This document shows, one piece after another, positions 15,908 to 22,758 of a stretch of 47,825 nucleotides of DNA. The notes under the pieces are model-generated. The model worked only from the letters and a program-made list of their open reading frames with translations. It had not been told where the DNA came from and searched no databases. Location of the stretch: positions 1 through 47,825 of the forward strand of contig CAIYWC010000204.1 of assembly GCA_903929795.1 (NCBI GenBank), read 5' to 3'. The stretch comes from an uncultured Myxococcales bacterium. GTDB lineage: Bacteria; Myxococcota_A; UBA9042. Position 1 is the stretch's first letter. Each line of letters starts with the position of its first letter. Both the position numbers and the translations under genes were made by a program.

Positions 15908-16228
15908 TCAGCCGACCTTCGCGGACTTGCGGCGACCGTACGGTGCAACGTAGCCGCGCTTCTTGGGCTTTGGCGCCGGCGGCTCCGCCAACCGCTTCGC
16001 CTCCAGGTTCCGGCGCCGCGTCTCCGCAGCACGCTCCCGCCGCCGTGCCTCGAACGCCTCCGGCCCGATCGCGCGGTCGATGTACATGTCTGCAAAAGTC
16101 CACGCGGTGAACTGCCGAAAGCCCGGCCGCGTGCACTCGAGAATCTCGGCTGCTTCCGCGCGCAGCGGCGCCATCAGCTCGTCCAGCTCGGTCAGTCGTC
16201 TCCATACGTCTTCGTCGATGTCGAACAT
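15908..16228 (-). CDS. Hypothetical protein with basic C-terminus (106 aa)
   Basis: Starts MFDIDEDVWRRLTELDELMA. The first 55 residues are acidic and helical; the remainder is very basic (EARRRERAAETRRRNLEAKR, then KPKKRGYVAPYGRRKSAKVG), suggesting nucleic-acid binding. GAGGGGG stands before the ATG. It starts 13 nt after the stop of the HTH/zinc-ribbon gene, so it is probably cotranscribed with it. No family recognised. Confidence 0.55.
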   Translation of the reverse strand: MFDIDEDVWRRLTELDELMAPLRAEAAEILECTRPGFRQFTAWTFADMYIDRAIGPEAFEARRRERAAETRRRNLEAKRLAEPPAPKPKKRGYVAPYGRRKSAKVG

Positions 16229-16241
16229 GATCACCCCCTCT

Positions 16242-16589
16242 TCAGCCGATTTGCTGACCCTCGCCGCCCTTGTCGTCGTACCAGACGCGCCCGCACGCCG
16301 CGCAGACCACGAAAGTGTCGACCGGGCGGTAGAACATGACGGCGCCGCACGCACCGCAGTTCTCGCGCGCGCTCAGCCGGTCCAGCAGGAACCGCAGCTT
16401 CGTCGCGTCATCCGGCGTCACCTGCGCAATTACCGGATTAGGCGCCTCGGGCGCCGTCTGCACCAGCTGCCGCGCCACTGTGTGGCGGTCGATGCCGAGC
16501 CGCCGCGCGATCGCGGTCTTGCTGTGGCCACTCGCGTGCAGGCGCGTGATTTGCCGCCGCTGCTGCGGCGTGATGTGCGGCGTTTCCAT
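16242..16589 (-). CDS. HTH plus zinc-ribbon protein
   Basis: A 115-aa protein from METPHITPQQRRQITRLHAS. The N-terminal HTH is GHSKTAIARRLGIDRHTVAR, like resolvase or transposase HTH units. The C-terminal part has two Cys pairs, ENCGACGAVM and FVVCAACGRVWYD, a typical zinc ribbon. It is therefore a small DNA-binding protein, perhaps a transcription regulator of the element. A longer in-frame start at 16919 exists, but the extra residues are not protein-like and lack a ribosome-binding site; AGGA lies before the chosen ATG. Confidence 0.65.
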   Translation of the reverse strand: METPHITPQQRRQITRLHASGHSKTAIARRLGIDRHTVARQLVQTAPEAPNPVIAQVTPDDATKLRFLLDRLSARENCGACGAVMFYRPVDTFVVCAACGRVWYDDKGGEGQQIG

Positions 16590-16967
16590 CGGTTCGCGTC
16601 CTGTTGGTGGCGTCAATCCCGCCATGCCGTTGATCGTACCGCGCAATCGCCATCTACCAAGCCCGCGAGCTCGCCGGATGCGCGCCAGCGAGAGCGATGG
16701 AGGCACGACGGCGACGACGGCGTGGTTTCGGCCCGCCTCTGGCGTGCGTACCGCAAACCCAGTCGGCGTCCACGTGGCAATCTTCCGTGCCGGAAAGCCG
16801 TTGCCGCTGCTGTTCAGCCGTCCGACGCGAAATCGGCGGTAGTGGCGCTGGCCGTGCAGCGGCCGCGCGCACACCGTCGAAGGCCATGGTCTCTGAAGAA
16901 CGACTGCCGGGACGCCCAATCGAAAAAGAATTGCTGCGCGTCAGGGCAGTACGTAGCGACCTGGCCT
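16590..16967. other. Gap after the 433-aa gene, possible eroded coding sequence
   Basis: About 380 bp without a complete gene. On the minus strand, directly after the 433-aa stop but in another frame, a protein-like stretch reads VATYCPDAQQFFFDWASRQS and on to a stop at about 16814, without an ATG or GTG at its head. It may be the original C-terminus of the 433-aa protein after a frameshift, or a small broken gene. Confidence 0.35.
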
Positions 16968-18269
16968 TCACCGCGCCAGATTCTCGGCATCCTGGGTGTC
17001 GCAGGCCTCGTGGAACCAGTCGAAGTTGCGCGCCACCGGCTTGTCGACGTCCGGGTTGACGAGCCGCAGGAAGGCCTTGCGGACCTGCATGACGTCGCTC
17101 TGCAGTCGCTCGCCATCGTCCGCTGTGACGCGAATCTGCCACGGTGCCAGCAACTTGCCTTCGTGGCGCTGGCAGACCTGCGCGATTGCGATGTCGACGC
17201 CGGATGCCTCCAAGGCGTCCAGCACGCGCGCCACCGCGTCGTGCCAGGCAGGCACGTGCTCTGCGCCCACCGTGAACGCGATCCGCAGCTCGCGCCTCCG
17301 GGCCTCCGTCGCATGCACCCGGCAGATGCGGGTCGCCGTCAGCGTGTTGGCGAGTTCCAGACTGAGGAGTTCGAGCGCGCCGTTCAACGTGTTGCGGTGC
17401 GGATTCGGGGTAACGGTCGGCATGGACTGCTCCTGCTGCGCGGCTCTGCTCGCGAGCGCGATGAGGCTGGGTTCCTGGTACTGCGTTCCGGACAACGGCC
17501 GTCCCGTGATTGCAGACCGCGGCGCCAGCACGTCCGCCAACGCCGATGGCAGCGCCGAAGTGCTGAAGCCGTTCCCGCCCAGTCCGACGTAGCGCTCGCT
17601 GTGGCACCAGACTTGAACGACCGTGCGCTCCTGCGCAGCCTGTTCGTCCGTCACCGGCAACGGCGCGAACAGCTGCTCGCGGCGTTCTGCCTCGTTGAGG
17701 AAGAACTCGGCCGGCGTCACGCTCTCGCGCTTGAAACGAACGGTCGGGCCGTACTTGAGCGCGGCGTAACGCTCTGTGCGCAGTCGGGCAGCCGCCGCGT
17801 ACGCCAAAGCGGCGTGCTCCCGGAAGTAGGCGCTGTCGAGGCTGTTCAGCAGGACGACGCGCGGCGGGCGAGTCAGCCGGCAGATCGTGCAGTGGTGGAC
17901 GTAGCCTTGCCGGCTCGCAGGATTGCGCGTCCAGGATGTGCAGACGCTGCACTGCCAGGCTACGCCGTACTCGCGGGTCTTCTGGAGTTGGACGCCGCCC
18001 CACGTCAGCACGATCGGCGCATCGGCATTGTGGTGAATGCGCGCCTGTGACAGTGACGGCGTGCGGGCGCGAGTGGCCGGCGTGCCGCGCATCGGCTTGG
18101 GCGTGGGCGGCGGCTCGACTGGCATGCACGGTGCCGAGCAAAAGCGCGCGTAGCGGCGGCGTTCGGCCCAGCCGATGACGGGCGTCACGAGCGACGACGG
18201 CGGTCGCCCGATGGGGCGGCTGGATGACGGCTTGGGCGGTTTGTAGGTGTGGAGCGGAATCTGCTGCAT
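16968..18269 (-). CDS. Hypothetical protein with Cys-rich zinc-binding motif (433 aa)
   Basis: Starts MQQIPLHTYKPPKPSSSRPI. Residues around 105-135 hold WQCSVCTSWTRNPASRQGY and HHCTICRL, a CxxC...HxCxxC set that probably binds zinc; an extra FCSAPC occurs near residue 45. Further on are unremarkable mixed segments (FTVGAEHVPAWHDAVARVLD). I do not recognise the family. It lies about 200 nt downstream of the 207-aa gene stop, within the unidirectional run of element genes. The C-terminal end may be affected by a frameshift: a protein-like frame follows directly. Confidence 0.6.
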   Translation of the reverse strand: MQQIPLHTYKPPKPSSSRPIGRPPSSLVTPVIGWAERRRYARFCSAPCMPVEPPPTPKPMRGTPATRARTPSLSQARIHHNADAPIVLTWGGVQLQKTREYGVAWQCSVCTSWTRNPASRQGYVHHCTICRLTRPPRVVLLNSLDSAYFREHAALAYAAAARLRTERYAALKYGPTVRFKRESVTPAEFFLNEAERREQLFAPLPVTDEQAAQERTVVQVWCHSERYVGLGGNGFSTSALPSALADVLAPRSAITGRPLSGTQYQEPSLIALASRAAQQEQSMPTVTPNPHRNTLNGALELLSLELANTLTATRICRVHATEARRRELRIAFTVGAEHVPAWHDAVARVLDALEASGVDIAIAQVCQRHEGKLLAPWQIRVTADDGERLQSDVMQVRKAFLRLVNPDVDKPVARNFDWFHEACDTQDAENLAR

Positions 18270-18468
18270 CGCGACCTCTGTTTCGGCGAGTGTGCCGACG
18301 CCATGATACCGCGGCGTGGTTCAGTACGAAGCCGACGAGGGCAGCGTTCGGTGCCGCGTGGGCTTGTCGCCTTTGGCGCGAAGTGTGCGGTATAACTGCT
18401 GATCTGATGTTACGCAGTAGTTGATCTGTTCGCAGCGAACCCGCGGAAGTTGATCCGGAATCGTCGGA

Positions 18469-19092
18469 TCAGGTCCGTTTCCGCAGCAGGGGCTTGGGCG
18501 TCGGCGCCGGCCACACGATTTCGATCTCGTCGCGCAGGATCGGTCCCGTGACATGGCGCGGGTCCTTCCGCATCACTTCCACGAACAGCTCCAGATGACG
18601 GCGCGTGCGTCGCCGCCCCAGCCCGCTCAACGTCCAATCGATGTACCAATAGCTGTACTCGCACGCATGCCGCAACTGGTCACGTTCGAGTTCGTCCGCG
18701 GAGAACCGTTCGAGAACGTCACGGATGAGATCAAACCTCTCAAGAAATCGAGACCTTGGGCGAAACACCTTGTAGACGGACGCCACCAACCACTGGCCGA
18801 ATTCCTTGTGCAGCTGCCCGGGCATCGCGAGGTACCAGTCCCAGCGCTCCTCGTTGTACTCCTCAAGTTCATCGGCCGACAGACCGAGAAAGGGCTCGTG
18901 CGGCCGCGGCAGGTCCGTGAGTTCCGACACCGCGACTGCAGGCGAGGGCGGCATGGCGGTGGCGATGGTGACCGGGATCCTCGTCGGCTTGGTCGCGCGC
19001 GTGGTGAATCGTGTGGGCGGCGCCTCCAACACGAACTTGGTGCTGCGTGCGGCAGCGCGGGTGAGGTCGGTCGGATCGGGCTTCTGGCTCAT
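18469..19092 (-). CDS. Hypothetical element protein, paralogue of the 194-aa gene
   Basis: A 207-aa protein from MSQKPDPTDLTRAAARSTKF with AGGAG before the ATG. N-terminal STKFVLEAPPTRFTTRATKP resembles PRKFVVLAPPKRFTRDML in the gene at 19533. The C-terminal third (WTLSGLGRRRTRRHLELFVE, ending in EIEIVWPAP) also lines up with that protein. The pair looks like an old duplication. The centre is acidic and Trp/Tyr-rich (EEYNEERWDWYLAMPGQLHK). Function unknown. Confidence 0.62.
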   Translation of the reverse strand: MSQKPDPTDLTRAAARSTKFVLEAPPTRFTTRATKPTRIPVTIATAMPPSPAVAVSELTDLPRPHEPFLGLSADELEEYNEERWDWYLAMPGQLHKEFGQWLVASVYKVFRPRSRFLERFDLIRDVLERFSADELERDQLRHACEYSYWYIDWTLSGLGRRRTRRHLELFVEVMRKDPRHVTGPILRDEIEIVWPAPTPKPLLRKRT

Positions 19093-19155
19093 GAGACTCC
19101 TGGGGCGCCGGGTTGCCGGCTGGTGTGCGTGGCCGTTGACACGCAATTGATCAAC

Positions 19156-19437
19156 CTACGCATTCCGACGGGGCCGGTGACCGAGCCAAACCTCGTGCGC
19201 TCTCGCGCGCAGGTAGACGAGCGTCAGGTACTCTGGCTCGTATTTGACGTGGTACAGCGATTCCGGCAGCGTTTCGAGCGCGGCATAGGCGAGGCGCTGC
19301 ATCTGGACGTCGACTTCCAGCAGCCGAAGCGCCGTCGCGTCCATGTCGTGGTTGTCTGATTCGACGCGGCAGCACAGGCCCTCCAACTGCGCGAGGCGGA
19401 CGATGTGGGCGCGGATACGTTTAGGTTTTGTCACCAT
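19156..19437 (-). CDS. Hypothetical protein (93 aa)
   Basis: Starts MVTKPKRIRAHIVRLAQLEG. I chose this ATG rather than the one 12 nt upstream because GGAG lies 7 nt before it. A small helical protein with a basic N-terminus and C-terminus (YLRARAHEVWLGHRPRRNA). It lies between the two paralogous genes (207 and 194 aa). No family recognised. Confidence 0.55.
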   Translation of the reverse strand: MVTKPKRIRAHIVRLAQLEGLCCRVESDNHDMDATALRLLEVDVQMQRLAYAALETLPESLYHVKYEPEYLTLVYLRARAHEVWLGHRPRRNA

Positions 19438-19532
19438 TTTGGACTCCATTGCCGAATCGTTTCGGCGTTCTGCCAACAGTACCGCGTCCAGATCTTGGGG
19501 CGGCTTCACAAGGTCTCGAACGGGCACCCGGC

Positions 19533-20117
19533 CTACGCGGCAGGCAACGGGATCTCGCCGCACAGCAACTGCCCAGCGACATCGCCGGCGTCGGATTGCA
19601 GCACGTTCAGGTAGAGACGGGCCGGCCGCTTGTGCGGCATGTTGGCCAAGCTCGCGAACGTGCGGTCCAGGTGGGCCGCCGCGTAAGCGCACACGTAGGC
19701 GTACCGCTCGGGCCCGGGCGAGATCGTCAGAAACCGGCTCGCGATGGAGTACGGCAGCTGTTCCACCGACCGGCGCGGAACCTGCAGCCGAAAATGCCGG
19801 AGGATGGCGGCGCGAATGGCGTCCGCCAACGCGTCGGCAGCTTCCTTGGGCAGCGCCAACCGCTCTTGTTCGGCGCGTTCCAACATCTCGCGCTCAAGGT
19901 AGATCAATGCAGGTCGCTGTGCGCTCGTCTGCGGCGCTGGCGGCAGTTCCTCCGCGTGGTCCAGTGCCGGTGCCTCCGCGGGCGTCAGCATGTCGCGTGT
20001 GAACCGCTTCGGCGGCGCCAGCACTACGAACTTGCGGGGGCGCGCCGCAGGTACGGACCCTGCCGTCTGGGTTGCGGCGGCGTTCAGCCCGGGATCTGCG
20101 GAGTCTTTCGGGTTCAT
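19533..20117 (-). CDS. Hypothetical element protein, paralogue of the 207-aa gene
   Basis: A 194-aa protein from MNPKDSADPGLNAAATQTAG. It contains PRKFVVLAPPKRFTRDML and a C-terminal half (AAAHLDRTFASLANMPHKRP, ending LLCGEIPLPAA) similar in layout to the protein at 18469. The start overlaps the stop of the 90-aa gene (ATGA), so translation is coupled. It is downstream of the polymerase-like gene and might serve in element replication; that is only positional inference. Confidence 0.62.
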   Translation of the reverse strand: MNPKDSADPGLNAAATQTAGSVPAARPRKFVVLAPPKRFTRDMLTPAEAPALDHAEELPPAPQTSAQRPALIYLEREMLERAEQERLALPKEAADALADAIRAAILRHFRLQVPRRSVEQLPYSIASRFLTISPGPERYAYVCAYAAAHLDRTFASLANMPHKRPARLYLNVLQSDAGDVAGQLLCGEIPLPAA

Positions 20118-20386
20118 GGTGTCTCCAGTGTGGCCGTGCGCTCGGCGGCGTTGTGGTCGGCGTGGCCGACGGTCAGATTGTGGCCAAGGAGGTCGACTGC
20201 AACCACCTCGCCCCACGGGATCAACTCGCCGTCCTGAAACTGCAGGCCGTCGGGGTGTTCGAACAAGGACAGGTCGTGGCCGTTCGCGCGGAAGAGCGCG
20301 ACGGCCTTGCCGAAAGTATGGCGGATCAGGATGACTGGCCCGCGGGTAACAAGGGTCTTGATGTTGTTCACGTCTTTCGTCTCCAT
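20114..20386 (-). CDS. Hypothetical protein (90 aa)
   Basis: METKDVNNIKTLVTRGPVIL is followed by a beta-rich sequence (GKAVALFRANGHDLSLFEHP, ELIPWGEVVAVDLLGHNLTV), suggesting a small barrel or sandwich. It begins 13 nt after the stop of the polymerase-like gene and overlaps the next start by 4 nt, so it is part of the same transcript. No good Shine-Dalgarno is seen, consistent with coupling to the gene before it. Function unknown. Confidence 0.6.
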   Translation of the reverse strand: METKDVNNIKTLVTRGPVILIRHTFGKAVALFRANGHDLSLFEHPDGLQFQDGELIPWGEVVAVDLLGHNLTVGHADHNAAERTATLETP

Positions 20387-20399
20387 CTGGGTTTGCCGT

Positions 20400-22010
20400 C
20401 TACTCGCTCGGAAACGTCGGCATGCCGTGGGGCGGCTGCTCGACCTTCAAGTCCGGCGTGAACCCCGGAAACACCGCCGCGTACTCTTCCCGCATGAAGC
20501 GCTTGAGCAGTTCTACGTCCTCGACCCAGACGCGGAAGCTGTCGTGGACACCGATGATCGGCTTGCCCAGTTCGTTGAACCGCTCGATCACCCGCAAGGC
20601 GATCCCCGCATCGAGGCTCTGCAGGAACGATCCGATGCCGCTATAGAGCCGGCCGGCGATCGGCACATGATGCCGGATCAGGCATTCCAGCAGCAGTTCG
20701 GGCGTGACGTGGCTGGGCACGCCGTATCCGTACCACTCGGCCGACGCCGCCAGGAACGCAGCGTCACCCGCTTGCCCTTCCTCGAACTCGCCGTCTTCGA
20801 CGCGTTGCTGAAGATCGCCCAGGTCTGCGGTGCGCAGGGCGACCATGACGCCGGTGAACCGCTTCATCTGGCTGGCGGTCGTGTTGATGCCGCTGCGCCG
20901 ATTCTGCTTGGCCGTTCGACTCGCGTCGCCGCAGTTCGGAACCGCGAGGAACACGAGCTTGAGCAACGCCCGTTTCAGCGGGTCATCGTCCGGAACATCC
21001 CAGCCGTCGACGGGGACAGCGTAGCAGTCGGCCGGGCACGGCAACCCCTTCATGTTGTAGAGCATTGCGAAATGCAGGTTTCGGAAGTCGACTTCCGCGG
21101 TCGGCTTACCGTCGATGTGGAGGGTCGGACGCAACGGCTTGAACGTCGGGTCGCCGTCGCGATTGCGTTGGGGGAAGCTCTGCATCTCGTTGTACAGGCG
21201 CCCGCCGCGGTGGATGGAGCCGTCGTTGTAGACGGCGTGGTAAATCGCCTTGCCGGCGTACACCTGGCAGAACACCTCATGTTCGACCACGTGGTAGCTG
21301 TGCAGCAGGGCGTGCTCGTTGACCGCCGTGAGGCGCGCCGCCACCGACGAAATGTGCGCAGCCTGTTCGGGCGTGTAGTCGCGAGGGTCGACGATTTCGT
21401 GCCCCTCGTCGCGCCCGGTGCGAAGCTGGACGACGCCACCGCGGCTCAGCAGGACGGGCTCCAGCGGCTCGCTAAAGGAAGGGAAGCGCGCAGTTGGCTC
21501 GAAGTAGCTACAGCGGAGGTTGCCCTTCGAGATACTGACCGTCACGTAGCCAGCCTCTACCAAGAACTCGAGCAGGAGGCTGAAGACCGCGTGGCCAGGC
21601 ATCTCGATGGCGCCAGACTTCTTGGTGAACGACTTGGGGTGCGACAAGAAGCCGACGACACAGCGCTTGCAACTGAAGAGCGACTCGGCATGCGCCTGCG
21701 CGACGCCGTAGAAGATGACCTGAAGAGCCCGCAGACAAGACGTAGGCTTCCGCAGTTCGTGGTGACGGGCCGCGGCCCAGGAACGAAATTGTTCGAACAC
21801 CACGGCAACAACCGGGCCCGCGAGACCGAACCGCCAGTTCAGCATCTTGAACAGCGTGTCGACGTCACCGCGGAGCGGCTTCATCATGCGAGGATTGGTG
21901 GCGGCGAAGCCGACGCTGTACACGACCCAGTTCATACGGGCCATCGGACGAGCCTCAAGCTCGTCAGTACGAGACGACGGCAGAGCGGCCAACCTCAAGG
22001 CAGAAGACAT
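20400..22010 (-). CDS. Family-A-like polymerase palm protein of mobile elements
   Basis: A 536-aa protein from MSSALRLAALPSSRTDELEA, with GGAGG before the ATG. The C-terminal half has the three motifs of the PolA/T7-RNAP palm. Motif A is PTAEVDFRNLHFAMLYN (Asp308) after GGRLYNEMQSFPQRNR. Motif B is DPLKRALLKLVFLAVPN (R347-x3-K351...). Motif C is PIIGVHDSFRVW (H489-D490). This layout (GR-x-Y...P...D-x-x-x-LH...HDSF) is known from an unannotated family spread in phages and integrated elements. The N-terminal 200 residues include two CxxC-like Cys (FSCKRCVVGFL), possibly a zinc site. It probably synthesises nucleic acid for the element (replication or priming); activity is inferred. The next two genes follow with coupled or very short spacing. 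Confidence 0.68.
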   Translation of the reverse strand: MSSALRLAALPSSRTDELEARPMARMNWVVYSVGFAATNPRMMKPLRGDVDTLFKMLNWRFGLAGPVVAVVFEQFRSWAAARHHELRKPTSCLRALQVIFYGVAQAHAESLFSCKRCVVGFLSHPKSFTKKSGAIEMPGHAVFSLLLEFLVEAGYVTVSISKGNLRCSYFEPTARFPSFSEPLEPVLLSRGGVVQLRTGRDEGHEIVDPRDYTPEQAAHISSVAARLTAVNEHALLHSYHVVEHEVFCQVYAGKAIYHAVYNDGSIHRGGRLYNEMQSFPQRNRDGDPTFKPLRPTLHIDGKPTAEVDFRNLHFAMLYNMKGLPCPADCYAVPVDGWDVPDDDPLKRALLKLVFLAVPNCGDASRTAKQNRRSGINTTASQMKRFTGVMVALRTADLGDLQQRVEDGEFEEGQAGDAAFLAASAEWYGYGVPSHVTPELLLECLIRHHVPIAGRLYSGIGSFLQSLDAGIALRVIERFNELGKPIIGVHDSFRVWVEDVELLKRFMREEYAAVFPGFTPDLKVEQPPHGMPTFPSE

Positions 22011-22134
22011 CGGCACCTCCAAGGCGAGCGCGGCAGCACCTGGCCGGCGCGGCAACACAGGAGGCCGCGCAGGGCGCGGCGGGCAGTGGCGAGAGCCAGC
22101 GCGGCCATGCGCCGGGCGAGCCAAGAGAACAGGA

Positions 22135-22193
22135 GTAGCAAGGCGTGGCCGGGCCGCGCGGTGTGCGCGAGCCGGCCACACCCTCCTTGCTAC
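22135..22193. repeat. Interrupted inverted repeat upstream of the polymerase-like gene
   Basis: The arms GTAGCAAGG (22135-22143) and CCTTGCTAC (22185-22193) are perfect complements. Inside them GTGGCCGG (22145-22152) pairs with CCGGCCAC (22172-22179). The fold would be a long stem with an internal bulge and a GC-rich loop. It abuts the next palindrome directly. Confidence 0.6.
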
Positions 22194-22230
22194 CCACGCC
22201 ATTAGTGTAATGTGCACTAATGGCGTGGGT
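22192..22230. repeat. Perfect 16-bp inverted repeat with 7-nt loop
   Basis: ACCCACGCCATTAGTG (22192-22207), loop TAATGTG, then the exact complement CACTAATGGCGTGGGT (22215-22230). No T-tract follows on either strand, so it is a poor intrinsic terminator. Its size and place, 180 bp before a polymerase-like gene, fit an origin hairpin, a nicking or recombination site, or an operator. Confidence 0.75.
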
Positions 22231-22442
22231 GCGAGGGTGTCATTGCCGCGCTGTCGCGGCCGTCGTGGCCACCTGCGGTGGCTCCTTGGTGGCCGCTCGT
22301 GCGCGGTCCTGTGCCGTTGTGTGTGGCGCGCCGCCTGCATTGCGTCGCGCCACGAGTGATGCCGCACTCTCAGCACCGTACTGGCTTCGGTCGGCATACC
22401 GGCCGCCTCAGCTGCTGGCCGCTTCGGCGCGGCCTTCGTTCG

Positions 22443-22664
22443 CTACTCCGAGCGCTTGACTGGATTCCAAATCTGCCGCGTGATGCCCTCCATCACGCCC
22501 TGCGGCACGCCCGCCGCGAACGCTTCGCGCAGCGCCTTCTTGGCCTTCGTGATGGCCTTGCGCTCCCTGAGGTCGCGCTGTTCCTGCTGCCAGATCTTGT
22601 CGACCAGCGTGGATTCGCCGTCGGCTGCTGGTGCGTTGCTCAAGCTGGTCTCGTTCTCGTTCAT
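22443..22664 (-). CDS. Hypothetical small protein (73 aa)
   Basis: MNENETSLSNAPAADGESTL is followed by a basic helical region (DLRERKAITKAKKALREAF) and the end RQIWNPVKRSE. A strong AGGAGG stands directly before the ATG. Its C-terminal layout (a helix then a short Ile-Trp motif) recalls the end of the ParB-like protein just upstream (AEIINSIWGEEDEAG), which may be a shared interaction motif. Function unknown. Confidence 0.6.
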   Translation of the reverse strand: MNENETSLSNAPAADGESTLVDKIWQQEQRDLRERKAITKAKKALREAFAAGVPQGVMEGITRQIWNPVKRSE

Positions 22665-22758
22665 GTTCCTCCTGTACCGGCGTTGCTCCGGCTTCGTGTC
22701 TGCTGCGCCAACTCGCTGCGCTCGCAGTCCATGACCCGCTCACCCTCTTGTCGCTTGT

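Larger units (their letters stand above)
22011..22442. other. Non-coding region with nested inverted repeats
   Basis: About 430 bp between the 73-aa gene and the polymerase-like gene, with no convincing ORF. It is dominated by two adjoining inverted repeats (22135-22193 and 22192-22230) and should contain the promoter of the polymerase-like operon. Its right part (22231-22442) shows nothing I can name. Confidence 0.5.

Noticed and set aside
16654..18141. Long alternative minus-strand frame overlapping the 433-aa gene
   Set aside because: Arg/Ala/His-rich shadow; the 433-aa frame has a balanced composition and Cys pairs.
18390..18430. Imperfect inverted repeat (AACTGCTGA ... GCAGTAGTT) between the 207- and 433-aa genes
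   Set aside because: Arms mismatch and no T-run; too weak to call a terminator or operator.
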